Source of the DNA: an uncultured Eubacteriales bacterium
GTDB taxonomy: Bacteria > Bacillota > Clostridia > Oscillospirales > Oscillospiraceae
DNA length: 64,000 nucleotides
Direction of reading: 5' to 3'
NCBI GenBank assembly: GCA_958402445.1
Contig: CATXTO010000003.1
Span: 62,001 to 126,000, forward strand
Positions 1 to 9,389 of this stretch are shown here, piece by piece. The notes under the pieces are model-generated. The model did not search any database, was not told where the DNA came from, and was given only the letters and a program-made list of their open reading frames with translations. A program made the translations under genes and the position numbers. Numbering within the stretch: position 1 is the first letter of the stretch; the number at the start of each line of letters is the position of its first letter.

Positions 1-1
1 G

Positions 2-733
2 GAGACCGGGGAACTGTACCAGCTTCAGTTTTCCATCCAGCAGGACCGGGTGGAGCTCTATCTGGACACCACAGGCCCCGGCCTGCACAAGCGGGGCTAC
101 CGGGCCAGGGGGAACGACGCGCCCCTGCGGGAGACCCTGGCCGCGGGCATGGTGCTCCTCACCCGGTACCGGGGGAAGGACTACTTCTGGGACCCCTTCT
201 GCGGCTCCGGTACCATCCCCATTGAGGCCGCGCTCATTGCCCGGAACCGGGCGCCGGGGCTGCATCGCTCCTTTGCCTCTGAGCAATTCGCCTGGCTGGA
301 TCGGACCCTGTTTGCCCAAGCCAGAGCGGAGGCGCCGGACCGGGAGTTTCATGGGGACTACCGCATCCTGGGCTCCGACAACGACCCCAAGAGCGTCAGC
401 CTGGCCGCCGCCAACGCCCGAAAGGCCGGGGTGGCCCAGCAGGTTATGTTCCAGGACGGGGATGCCACGAAAATGGCGCCGCCGGCGCAAGAGGGAATCC
501 TGGTCTGCAACCCGCCCTATGGCCAGCGGATGCTGGAGCAGCGGCAGGCCCAGGACCTGTACCGCGCCCTGGGACGCCACCTGCAAGGCGCAACAGGCTG
601 GCGGCAGTGCGTGATCTCCTCGGAGCCGGAATTCGAGCGGTATTTTGGCCGGCGGGCGGATAAGAAACGGAAGCTATACAATGGTATGATCCAGTGTAAC
701 TACTATATGTATCTGGGAGGCCGCCGGAAATGA
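2..733 (+). CDS. Class I SAM-dependent rRNA guanine methyltransferase (RlmL/YpsC-like), 5'-truncated by window edge
   Basis: The reading frame is open to the first base of the window, so the amino-terminal THUMP region lies outside; only the catalytic half is visible. The Rossmann methyltransferase core shows the SAM-binding motif DPFCGSGT (near codons 48-55 counted from the GTG at 50) and the catalytic N/D-P-P-Y motif seen as CNPPYG about 100 residues later, the signature of N2-guanine or N6-adenine RNA methylases. Full YpsC/RlmL-N type enzymes are about 380 residues; about 240 are seen here. It is expected to modify a 23S rRNA guanine in the cytoplasm. The stop overlaps the start of the following lipid kinase by 4 bases (ATGA), so the two are probably co-translated. 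The family is clear; the exact target base is not. Confidence 0.9.
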   Translation, partial: ETGELYQLQFSIQQDRVELYLDTTGPGLHKRGYRARGNDAPLRETLAAGMVLLTRYRGKDYFWDPFCGSGTIPIEAALIARNRAPGLHRSFASEQFAWLDRTLFAQARAEAPDREFHGDYRILGSDNDPKSVSLAAANARKAGVAQQVMFQDGDATKMAPPAQEGILVCNPPYGQRMLEQRQAQDLYRALGRHLQGATGWRQCVISSEPEFERYFGRRADKKRKLYNGMIQCNYYMYLGGRRK

Positions 734-1707
734 AACATGTTTTTCTCATCAATCCCGCGGCGGGCAAACGGGACCGGAGCCAGGAATTTTATGAGCGGTT
801 CACCGCCTTTGCCCAGGCCCGGGGCTTGGACTATGAAATCGCGGTCTCCCAAGCGCCGGGGGATTGCCGGGACCTGGCCCGGCGGGCGGCAGCGGAGGGA
901 GCTCCCCTGCGCCTGTACGCCTGCGGGGGAGACGGGACGCTGAACGAGGTGGTCAATGGGGCCGTGGGCTTTCCCAACGCGGCGGTGACCCACTTTCCCG
1001 GCGGCTCGGGCAATGACTTTATCAAGGTGTTTCACAATTCCGCGCCGTTCGCGGACCTGGAGCAGCTCCTGGACCCTGCGGAGGCGGAATTCGACCTGAT
1101 CTCCTGTAACGGCGATTACGCACTGAACGTATGCTCTCTGGGGTTTGACGCCCGCATTGGCACCGAGATGGCCGCCTATAAGCGGCTGCCTCTGGTTTCG
1201 GGTTCTGGCGCCTACGCCCTGTCCGCGTTGGTCAATACAATTAAGGGGGTCCACGAGCCTTACACCGTGGAGCTCAACGGCCAGACCATCGCGGGGGAGC
1301 AGACCATGATTTTTGTGGGAAACGGCCGTTGGTACGGCGGCGGGTTCCAGCCGGTGCCGGAGGCGGACCCGGCCGACGGCCTGTTCGATGTGCTTTTGGT
1401 CCGAGGGGTCAGCCGGCTGACCGTGTTGCGGGTCATAGGGCCGTATAAAAACGGAGGGTATCATAACTTCCCGCAGTTCATCCGACATTTTCGAACCCGC
1501 AGTCTCACCATCCGCTGTGCCCGGGAGAATGCCATTAATTTGGACGGGGAGCTGCGACGGGCTCAAACCGTGCAAATTTCCCTGGCGCCGGAAAAACTGA
1601 GATTCTTCTACCCACGGACACTCTCTTGTGCTCCGATACCCAGAAAATTTGAGCAAAAAGAAGGAATAGGGAGAGAACGAGAGAAAGTGTGCGCTCACAT
1701 GGATTAA
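730..1707 (+). CDS. Diacylglycerol kinase family lipid kinase (YegS/DgkB-like)
   Basis: 325 residues. The N-terminal kinase domain begins with the NPAAGK motif and carries the nucleotide-binding GGDGT loop at residues 66-70, then the GSGNDF motif, all hallmarks of the DAGK catalytic fold. The family phosphorylates diacylglycerol or related lipids with ATP at the inner membrane face; DgkB recycles diacylglycerol from lipoteichoic acid synthesis in Firmicutes. It overlaps the methyltransferase stop by 4 bases. The last 30 residues are polar and basic (ending KVCAHMD), extend past the usual fold end and may be a neutral tail. A second, divergent member of the same family lies at 5526-6416. Substrate is unproven. 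Confidence 0.88.
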   Translation: MKHVFLINPAAGKRDRSQEFYERFTAFAQARGLDYEIAVSQAPGDCRDLARRAAAEGAPLRLYACGGDGTLNEVVNGAVGFPNAAVTHFPGGSGNDFIKVFHNSAPFADLEQLLDPAEAEFDLISCNGDYALNVCSLGFDARIGTEMAAYKRLPLVSGSGAYALSALVNTIKGVHEPYTVELNGQTIAGEQTMIFVGNGRWYGGGFQPVPEADPADGLFDVLLVRGVSRLTVLRVIGPYKNGGYHNFPQFIRHFRTRSLTIRCARENAINLDGELRRAQTVQISLAPEKLRFFYPRTLSCAPIPRKFEQKEGIGREREKVCAHMD

Positions 1708-1755
1708 ATCCTGGCTCATTGGGGATAATGATGGAAAAACACGGAATTATCCCCC

Positions 1756-1784
1756 TTGCAATTTCAGGTGCCATGCACTATTAT
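1756..1784 (+). promoter_or_regulatory. Sigma-A promoter of groES-groEL
   Basis: TTGCAA (1756-1761) and TATTAT (1779-1784) are separated by 17 bases, a good housekeeping promoter. Transcription would start near 1791, so the CIRCE operator at 1792-1818 falls at the transcript 5' end, as in other HrcA-controlled groE operons. Confidence 0.8.
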
Positions 1785-1791
1785 ATAGACG

Positions 1792-1818
1792 TTAGCACTC
1801 AATGGTAATGAGTGCTAA
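1792..1818 (+). promoter_or_regulatory. CIRCE operator (HrcA binding site)
   Basis: Perfect inverted repeat TTAGCACTC (1792-1800), 9-base spacer, GAGTGCTAA (1810-1818). This is the exact consensus CIRCE element bound by the heat-shock repressor HrcA. hrcA itself is not in the window. Confidence 0.98.
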
Positions 1819-1897
1819 AAAGGGCAAAATCTGTAGACCACTGCGGCCGATCCTCTGGACCGCCGCAATTCTAAATACTGCTTGGAGGTAATCAATG

Positions 1898-2182
1898 ATG
1901 AAACTGACTCCCATGGCAGACCGCGTTCTGCTGAAACCCACTGAGACGGAAGAGACCACCAAATCCGGTATTATTCTCTCCACTGCCAACAAGGAAAAGC
2001 CCGTGGTAAGCGAGGTCGTGGCCGTTGGACCCGGCGGCATGGTGGACGGAAATGAGGTCGTCATGACCGTCAAGCCCGGCGACAAGGTTGTGGTGGGAAA
2101 GTATACCGGCACAGAGATTAAACTGGACGGCCAGGATTACACCATTGTCAAGCAGTCCGACATCCTGGCGATTGTGGAATAA
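1898..2182 (+). CDS. groES: Co-chaperonin GroES (Cpn10)
   Basis: 94 residues, normal for the family, starting MKLTPMADRVLLKP, the standard GroES N-terminus. GroES is the lid of the GroEL folding chamber in the cytoplasm. The mobile-loop region (TEETTKSGIIL) and the C-terminal DIL.I strand are intact. Two adjacent ATGs exist at 1895 and 1898; GGAGG at 1884-1888 is 6 and 9 bases away respectively, so either is possible; 1898 matches family N-termini. It is the first gene of the CIRCE-controlled operon and lies 18 bases before groEL. Confidence 0.97.
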   Translation: MKLTPMADRVLLKPTETEETTKSGIILSTANKEKPVVSEVVAVGPGGMVDGNEVVMTVKPGDKVVVGKYTGTEIKLDGQDYTIVKQSDILAIVE

Positions 2183-3835
<1,653 letters not shown>

Positions 3836-3863
3836 GCAGCATTTTTCCAATCCATCCTGTTTT

Positions 3864-3903
3864 GAGGGGCTGCCGCACGATGCGGCAGCCCCTCAGTTTT
3901 TTA
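3864..3903 (+). terminator. Rho-independent terminator of groESL
   Basis: Stem GAGGGGCTGCCGCA / TGCGGCAGCCCCTC (3864-3877 and 3881-3894) with a CGA loop, followed within two bases by a T-rich tract to 3903. Confidence 0.93.
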
Positions 3904-3947
3904 TGGCGACGGGCAGCCCCTGGCCGCCCGTCTGGGGGCCACCAGTT

Positions 3948-4612
3948 ACGGAATGTAGGGGCGACCGCGGGTCGCCCCTACATGCCCGATTCCGGGAGAA
4001 ACTGCGGGGAAACAAAACCCAAACCGAAGCCCAGCGCCAGCGGGTTCGGTTTGGAGAGGAGGAGCAAGGAAGCGGCGCGGATGGCGGCCACCAGGCCGCC
4101 GGAGCGGAAGCGGACTTTGCGACGACGAGCACGCCAGCGGGCGACCGCGGGTCGCCCCTACATGCCCGATTCCGGGAGAAGCTGTGGGGAAACAAAACCC
4201 AAACCGAAGCCCAGCGCCAGCGGGTTCGGTTTGGAGAGGAGGAGCAAGGAAGCGGCGCGGATGGCGGCCGCCAGGCCGCCGGAGCGAAAGCGGACTTTGC
4301 GACGACGAGCACGCCGGCGGGCGACCGCGGGTCGCCCCTACACCGCGCTATCGATCTTCATCCCGTAGGGGCGTGCTTTGCACGCCCGTGGGCGACCGCA
4401 GGTCGCCCCTACATGCCCGATTCCGGAAGAAGCTGCGGGGAAACAAAACCCAAACCGAAGCCCAGCGCCAGCGGGTTCGGTTTGGAGAGGAGGAGCAAGG
4501 AAGCGGCGCGGATGGCGGCCACCAGGCCGCCGGAGCGGAAGCGGACTTTGCGACGACGAGCACGCCGGCGGGCGACCGCAGGTCGCCCCTGCGTTCCCAA
4601 TTCTGGAGACTC
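3948..4612. repeat. Tandem 180-bp palindrome-rich repeat array
   Basis: Three nearly identical 180-bp units occupy 3961-4140, 4141-4320 and 4391-4570; a partial unit follows from 4571. A 70-bp insert (4321-4390) separates units 2 and 3 and carries its own palindrome around GGGCGTGC TTT GCACGCCC. Each unit holds three palindromes: GGGCGACC-GCG-GGTCGCCC at the junction, AAACCGAA...TTCGGTTT in the middle, and GGCGGCC-ACCA-GGCCGCC near the end. The units differ at a few positions only. The outer borders carry the GTAGGGGCG / CGCCCCTAC signature seen at 32107 and 58820. Related in design to REP/BIME intergenic repeats. No gene is assigned; from 4613 to the ATG at 4801 nothing else was recognised. 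Confidence 0.95.
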
Positions 4613-4800
4613 ATAAAAGCTCCAGTAGGGCGGAATACCGGTAAAACCACCCTGAATTTTCAAAAAATTCTGGTTTCCAATTGAAAGGCTTTCCTTTATG
4701 TGGTACAATTTTAAAGCTTGCGTGACTTGGAGTATCTGCTTGCCCGCCATTAAAGCCGGGTCGCGCTCTGGCTTAAACTATAACATGGGGGCAGATTGTT

Positions 4801-5499
4801 ATGAGCCTGCTTGGGGTCTTGGCCAATACGCTTACCGTTTTGCTTGGGGGAAGCCTGGGGCTTTTCTGCCGGCGGGGCCTGCCGGAGAAGGTCACCAATG
4901 GAGTGATGATCGGTATTGGCCTGTGTACCCTGTATCTCGGAATTTCCGGTTCTTTGGCCTGTGAAAATCCCTTGCTGATGATTATCGCGGTGGCTTTGGG
5001 CGCTGTACTTGGCTTTGCCCTGGACCTGGACCGGGGGATCAACCGGCTGGGCCGGTGGGTGGAATCCAAATTTGCAAAGAGGACTGGGGCGAAAACCTCC
5101 GTGGCGGAGGGATTCGTCTCTGCAAGCCTCTTGTTTTGCGTGGGCGCTATGACTGTGGTGGGCTCCCTGGAGGCCGGCCTGCGGGGTGACAACACGACGC
5201 TATATACCAAGTCCCTGCTGGACCTGATTTCCTCCCTGATGCTGGCGGCCAGCCTGGGACCGGGGGTTCTGTGCGCCGGGGCCGTGGTTCTGGTGGGGCA
5301 GGGCGCTTTGGTTTTACTGGCTGGGGCGCTGCAGCCGTTGCTTCCCCAGGGGGCGATTACCGCCATGTCTGCCGTGGGCTCCCTTTTGCTCGTTGGCCTG
5401 GGGCTGAATCTTTTGGGGATTGCGAAAATGAAGGTGGCCAATTACCTGCCTGCGATTCTGCTGGCGCCTGCGGTGTGGTGGCTGCTTACGTTGTTTTGA
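4801..5499 (+). CDS. DUF554 (YqgA-like) multi-pass membrane protein
   Basis: 232 residues, starting MSLLGVLANTLTVLLGGSLG, the typical opening of DUF554 proteins, with about seven hydrophobic segments and the small-residue-rich motifs LLGGSLG and SLLFCVGAMTVVGS. Length matches the family (about 225-235). The family sits in the cytoplasmic membrane; a transport function is often suggested but not established. It is the first gene after the repeat array and is followed after 26 bases by a lipid kinase on the same strand. No strong ribosome site is visible (a GGGGGC run lies 6 bases before the ATG). Confidence 0.85.
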   Translation: MSLLGVLANTLTVLLGGSLGLFCRRGLPEKVTNGVMIGIGLCTLYLGISGSLACENPLLMIIAVALGAVLGFALDLDRGINRLGRWVESKFAKRTGAKTSVAEGFVSASLLFCVGAMTVVGSLEAGLRGDNTTLYTKSLLDLISSLMLAASLGPGVLCAGAVVLVGQGALVLLAGALQPLLPQGAITAMSAVGSLLLVGLGLNLLGIAKMKVANYLPAILLAPAVWWLLTLF

Positions 5500-5525
5500 G
5501 TCCTGTGCAAGGAGAGATATACCAT

Positions 5526-6416
5526 ATGAGAAAACTTTTGCTTGTGATGAACCCCTATGCTGGGATGCGCCGGGCCAACCGGCTCCTGGCCGATATTGTA
5601 GCCCTGTTCAACGGCAGGGGATTTGAGGTCTCCATTCATATGACGGCGGGCCGGGGAGACGCGGCCCGGGTGGTGAAGGAACGGGCATCCCAGGTGGACA
5701 TGGTGGTTTGCGCCGGCGGCGACGGCACCTTTAACGAGACGGTGACGGGCCTACTGAGCGGTGGAGCCAAGCGGCCGGTGGGATATATCCCCTGCGGCAG
5801 CACCAATGATTTCGCCAATTCCCTGAAGCTGCCCACCGCCCCGTTGCGGGCGGCGGAGGCGATTGTAAACGGTGAGCCCATACCCTATGATATCGGACGG
5901 TTTGGGGACCGATATTTCTCCTATGTGGCCTCCTTCGGCGCCTTTACCAAGGCCTCCTATTCCACCCCGCAGAATGTAAAAAACGCCCTAGGCCACCTGG
6001 CGTACCTGCTGGAAGGGGCCAAAGAGCTATTTCAAATTCCCAATGAGCATGTGCGCTTTGAGATAGACGACGGCGTTTTGGAGGGGGATTATATCTTTGG
6101 AGCCATCAGCAACTCCACCTCCGTGGGCGGGATCCTGACCCTGGACCCCAGCGTGGTGGACATGGGAGACGGCAAATTTGAATTGCTTTTGATCCGGGCC
6201 CCCCGGGACGCCGGAGAGCTCATGGGCTGCATTCAGGCCCTGACCACCCAGCGATATGACAGCCCCATGCTGACCTTCCGCTCGGCCAGCCGCATCCATA
6301 TCACGGCCAGCCCCTCCATGCCCTGGACCCTGGACGGGGAGAAGGAGGAGGGTCACCACGTTGTGGATGCGGAGAACCTGCACCACGCCATCTCCCTGCT
6401 GCAATGCAGAAGGTGA
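5526..6416 (+). CDS. Diacylglycerol kinase family lipid kinase (second copy)
   Basis: 296 residues from ATG 5526, preceded by AAGGAGAGA. Motifs: MNPYAG at the N-terminus, nucleotide-binding GGDGT at residues 64-68, and GSTNDFA. C-terminal beta domain is present, ending in the DGE motif (WTLDGEKEEG) conserved in the family. The frame is open upstream of 5526 but that region lies inside the preceding gene. It shares the fold with the protein at 730-1707 but is clearly divergent, so the two likely use different lipids. It overlaps the next gene by 13 bases, indicating an operon with the PPC and Nudix proteins. Confidence 0.9.
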   Translation: MRKLLLVMNPYAGMRRANRLLADIVALFNGRGFEVSIHMTAGRGDAARVVKERASQVDMVVCAGGDGTFNETVTGLLSGGAKRPVGYIPCGSTNDFANSLKLPTAPLRAAEAIVNGEPIPYDIGRFGDRYFSYVASFGAFTKASYSTPQNVKNALGHLAYLLEGAKELFQIPNEHVRFEIDDGVLEGDYIFGAISNSTSVGGILTLDPSVVDMGDGKFELLLIRAPRDAGELMGCIQALTTQRYDSPMLTFRSASRIHITASPSMPWTLDGEKEEGHHVVDAENLHHAISLLQCRR

Positions 6417-6811
6417 TCTGCTGCCGCCTCCGGCGCGGGCAGGACCTGTTGGGGGAGATTCGGGCCATTGCCGCAGAACAGGGGCTGCAGGGGGCGGTGA
6501 TCGCCTCGGCGGTGGGATGCCTGAGCCGCGCCTGTCTGCGGGACGCCTCCGGCCTGCGGGTGCGCCAGGTGGAGGAGCCCTGCGAAATTTTGAACTTGAC
6601 CGGAACCGTCAGCGCGGCCCGGTTCCATCTGCATCTGAGCCTGGCCAAAGAGGATTTAAGCGCCATTGGGGGCCACCTCATGCCGGGCTGCCTGGTGAAC
6701 ACCACCTGTGAACTGGTGCTCCTGGAGACCGGCTGGCGCTTCGGTGTGGGAGAGGATCCAAAGACTGGCTATGATGAAGTCATTTTTCTACCGGGAGAGG
6801 AAATAGAATGA
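6404..6811 (+). CDS. PPC-domain (DUF296) protein, putative DNA-binding
   Basis: 135 residues forming a single PPC/DUF296 domain: beta strands with the conserved GGHLMPG...V.TTCEL stretch at residues 89-103. In plants this domain occurs with AT-hooks; bacterial stand-alone versions form trimers, and DNA binding is presumed rather than shown. No AT-hook is visible here. The start overlaps the lipid kinase by 13 bases and the stop overlaps the Nudix gene by 4 bases, so the three genes are translated as a unit. Confidence 0.85.
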   Translation: MQKVICCRLRRGQDLLGEIRAIAAEQGLQGAVIASAVGCLSRACLRDASGLRVRQVEEPCEILNLTGTVSAARFHLHLSLAKEDLSAIGGHLMPGCLVNTTCELVLLETGWRFGVGEDPKTGYDEVIFLPGEEIE

Positions 6812-7281
6812 AGAATACCACACTTTGCTATATCACCCAAGGGAATCAGGTTCTGATGCTCCACCGGGTCAAAAAGGAAAACGACCTGAATCACGACAAG
6901 TGGATTGGCGTGGGAGGCAAGTGCGAGGAGGGAGAGAGCCCGGAGGAGTGCCTGCTGCGGGAGGTTCGGGAGGAGACGGGTCTGACCCTGACCCAATGGA
7001 GATACTGCGGTCTGGTGACCTTCGTCTCGGACCGCTGGGAAGGGGAGTACATGCATCTGTTTCAGGCGGACGGCTTCACCGGGCAGCTGTGCCAGTGTCC
7101 GGAGGGAGACCTGGCATGGGTGAGCCGGGACTTTCTGGAGCGCCTTCCCAAATGGGAAGGAGACCGAATTTTCCTGAATCTGATGTGGCGCAGGGCTCCG
7201 TTTTTTTCCTTGAAGCTGTCTTATGAGGGAGACCGCCTGTGTTATGCGGCACTGGATGGCAAACCGCTGCGGCAGCCATAG
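6808..7281 (+). CDS. Nudix hydrolase (8-oxo-dGTP diphosphatase type)
   Basis: 157 residues. The complete Nudix box G-x5-E-x7-REVREETGL lies at residues 37-59, with the metal-binding glutamates E55 and E56 present. The N-terminus (TTLCYITQGNQVLMLHR) matches the MutT/NUDT1-like group that hydrolyses oxidised purine nucleoside triphosphates, but substrate cannot be fixed from sequence. ATG overlaps the PPC gene stop (ATGA) and is preceded by GGGAGAGGAAA. Last gene of the run; convergent with the pyridoxamine kinase. Confidence 0.93.
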   Translation: MKNTTLCYITQGNQVLMLHRVKKENDLNHDKWIGVGGKCEEGESPEECLLREVREETGLTLTQWRYCGLVTFVSDRWEGEYMHLFQADGFTGQLCQCPEGDLAWVSRDFLERLPKWEGDRIFLNLMWRRAPFFSLKLSYEGDRLCYAALDGKPLRQP

Positions 7282-7338
7282 TGGCGGCATGCCGGGGTGC
7301 GTACTCGGACACTGGGCGCATCCGCGCAGAAAAACGGA

Positions 7339-7369
7339 GCGCCCGTCACAGCGTGCCTGTGGCGGGCGC
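7339..7369 (-). terminator. Terminator of the pyridoxamine kinase gene
   Basis: Stem GCGCCCG-CACAG / CTGTG-CGGGCGC with one mismatch (7339-7351 and 7357-7369). On the minus strand it is followed by TCCGTTTTTC, so it acts for the leftward gene ending at 7390. Confidence 0.7.
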
Positions 7370-7389
7370 AGACGTCATTGATTTCCGCT

Positions 7390-8226
7390 TCAGCGGGCCT
7401 GCTCCAGCAGGGACAGGAGCTTCGGGATTTGTCCCTCAAATTCCACCCCATACCAGGGCGCTTTGGGATTGGCCGCCGTGGCAGCGATACATACGACCAC
7501 AAAGTCTGCTGCAATGCGAGCGGCCTCGGCCAGAGACAGCCCGTTCATCAGACCGCCTACGCAGACGGAGGCGAACAGGTCCCCAGTGCCGTGATAGGAT
7601 TGGGGGAGCCATTGGGTGTAATAGGAGAAGGTCTCTCCTGCCTGGTTCATGCCCATGACGCCCAGTTTCCCGGGCGCCGGACTCACGCCTGTAAGAAGCG
7701 CCTGGCCGCAGCCCAAGGAAAGAAGTTTTTTTAGCAAATCCGTAATATACTGTAGGGAGGGCTCCGCTTGATACGCCGTTCCGGTGAGCAGGCAAGCCTC
7801 CGTGATGTTGGGTACGATAATGTCCGCGTCCTGGCAGACTGCGGCCATGGCCGCGGGAAAATCGGGGCCGAAGGCGGGGTATAGCTTCCCGCTGTCCGCC
7901 ATGGCGGGATCCACAAAAACCAGGTTGGACGCCGTGCGGAAACGGCGGAAGAAGTCCCGCACTTGGCTGCATTGCGCCTCCGTGGCCAGATAACCGGTGT
8001 AGATGGCGTCGAAGGAAATGCCCTGCTCGGTCCAATGGCGGCCGATGGGTACAATTTGGTCCGATAAGTCCCGGCAGGTAAAGCCGGGAAACATGGTGTG
8101 CGTGGACAGTACGGCGGTGGGCAAGATGCCGCATTCCACGCCCATGGCGGAGATGACCGGCAGCGCCACCGTCAGGGAACACCGGCCCACACAGGAGATG
8201 TCCTGTAATGTTACGATTCGCTTCAT
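7390..8226 (-). CDS. pdxY: Pyridoxamine/pyridoxal kinase (ribokinase fold)
   Basis: 278 residues. The protein opens with KRIVTLQDISCVGRCSL and carries the ribokinase-family catalytic loop HGTGDLFAS near residue 215, whose aspartate is the catalytic base. It phosphorylates pyridoxal/pyridoxamine with ATP to feed the PLP pool. Length fits PdxY/PdxK (about 280). The ATG is preceded by CTGGAGGAT at good spacing and by a sigma-A promoter at 8260-8289. The PdxY versus PdxK choice is by overall similarity and not certain; a monocistronic salvage enzyme is the simplest reading. Confidence 0.88.
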   Translation of the reverse strand: MKRIVTLQDISCVGRCSLTVALPVISAMGVECGILPTAVLSTHTMFPGFTCRDLSDQIVPIGRHWTEQGISFDAIYTGYLATEAQCSQVRDFFRRFRTASNLVFVDPAMADSGKLYPAFGPDFPAAMAAVCQDADIIVPNITEACLLTGTAYQAEPSLQYITDLLKKLLSLGCGQALLTGVSPAPGKLGVMGMNQAGETFSYYTQWLPQSYHGTGDLFASVCVGGLMNGLSLAEAARIAADFVVVCIAATAANPKAPWYGVEFEGQIPKLLSLLEQAR

Positions 8227-8259
8227 GGTATAATCCTCCAGTCGATTCAGCTAGTTTGG

Positions 8260-8289
8260 AGTATAACAAATTCTTTTGCCGATTGCCAA
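8260..8289 (-). promoter_or_regulatory. Promoter of the pyridoxamine kinase gene
   Basis: On the minus strand TTGGCA (8289-8284) and TATACT (8265-8260) are 18 bases apart, about 35 bases before the ATG at 8226. Confidence 0.65.
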
Positions 8290-8685
8290 GACCAGTTTGA
8301 TAAAAACGATTCATGCCAGAGAAAATGCAGCACGGGGCCGCTTATCCTGCAGGAAAAAAACTGCGGAAAGTGCGAATTTTCTGCGGCTGTTCACCGGCGA
8401 AACACCCATTGAACGGGCGTGGTATCGGCAAAATGCATATACGGAAATCAGTGAAAATATTCCCTCTTAAATTTTCCTTGCAAAATGACAAGAAATCGTG
8501 TATTATATAGATATTCAATGACTTTGTGGCGTTTCTGGGAGAATCGAGGAAGAAATAATTTGTCGATTTAATGAAGATGTGCCGCAATTTTGTTGATGAT
8601 GAATAAAGATAACATGGGTATTCACAGGGAAATGCTGTAGTTTGCACGACTATTTTGTAAAAACAGAAAAAATAAGAGTTGTTAG
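8290..8685. other. Intergenic region, no gene recognised
   Basis: About 400 bases between two divergent genes. The right half is AT-rich relative to the window. Short open frames on both strands lack ribosome sites and recognisable protein features. No structured RNA was recognised. Confidence 0.5.
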
Positions 8686-8714
8686 TTGATTATATGACGG
8701 AAGTATGATATAGT
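8686..8714 (+). promoter_or_regulatory. Promoter of the 189-residue membrane protein
   Basis: TTGATT (8686-8691) and TATAGT (8709-8714), spacing 17, about 55 bases before the GTG start. It may also drive the opp genes by read-through. Confidence 0.6.
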
Positions 8715-8768
8715 AGGCTAAAATGTTTGAGAGATTCGCGGCCGTAGGCTGCAATCGGTGGTGAGTTT

Positions 8769-9338
8769 GTGGTATCAAGAAAGTACACCAGCGACTACCG
8801 TGTCGAGAGTGTAATCGGTCAAAAAGGCCGGTCCGAGACGGTGACGGTTTATTGCGGTAAATATTTTGATTTTCAAAAGGACCGAACATTTATGGACGCT
8901 CTTCGGGTCCAGTACACGGTCCTGTGCGCTGTACTTACTGTAGCAGTAGCGGTTCCTTTGTTCTTCAACAACGACTTCACCCGGCAGATGTATCTGCTTC
9001 TGCCTTTGGTTCTGTTTCTCATACCGGTCTATCAGATGTGGGCCGGTATGTATCGCCTGTGGACGGCCAAGGGCCCGGTCATCCGGGAGCACCGGGATAA
9101 GATTGCCAATCGGATCCCCTCCGCTTCCCTGTTTCTTCTGATTTTGGGCCTGGCAGGTTTGGTGGGCACCGTTGTGTACCTGTGTTTGAGCGGATTCCCC
9201 CGCACCAGCTTCCTTTGGGCAGGCCTCAGCCTGCTCCGGGCCGTGCTCTCCGTGTGGATGTTCGCCCTGCGGGGCGGCGTAGCCATGCGGGAAGTAGACC
9301 CGCCCGCCGACCGGCGGCTTGAGGATAGCTTGCTCTGA
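8769..9338 (+). CDS. Hypothetical four-helix membrane protein upstream of opp
   Basis: 189 residues; no family recognised. The N-terminal ~45 residues are polar (TVYCGKYFDF), followed by hydrophobic segments near residues 46-66, 72-92, 120-141 and 147-166, then a charged tail. The GTG start at 8769 is chosen because GGTGGTGAG lies just upstream; no in-frame ATG is nearby. A hairpin terminator follows the stop directly and the oppA ribosome site follows that, so it is probably a separate transcription unit that may partly read into opp. Function unknown. Confidence 0.65.
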   Translation: MVSRKYTSDYRVESVIGQKGRSETVTVYCGKYFDFQKDRTFMDALRVQYTVLCAVLTVAVAVPLFFNNDFTRQMYLLLPLVLFLIPVYQMWAGMYRLWTAKGPVIREHRDKIANRIPSASLFLLILGLAGLVGTVVYLCLSGFPRTSFLWAGLSLLRAVLSVWMFALRGGVAMREVDPPADRRLEDSLL

Positions 9339-9340
9339 TT

Positions 9341-9374
9341 TTTATCGTGGCAACACGATAAAATATAAATTTTT
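9341..9374 (+). terminator. Short hairpin with T tract before oppA
   Basis: TTTATCGTG (9341-9349), GCAA tetraloop, CACGATAAA (9354-9362), then TATAAATTTTT. The low-GC stem suggests a weak or partial terminator, which would let some transcription into oppA. Confidence 0.6.
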
Positions 9375-9389
9375 CTAGGAGGTAAAACA

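Noticed and set aside
3862..4650. Several long open frames on both strands across the 180-bp array
   Set aside because: The 180-bp unit is a multiple of three and lacks stops in several frames, so the frames are produced by the repeats; no ribosome sites, and the predicted proteins are repetitive and low-complexity.
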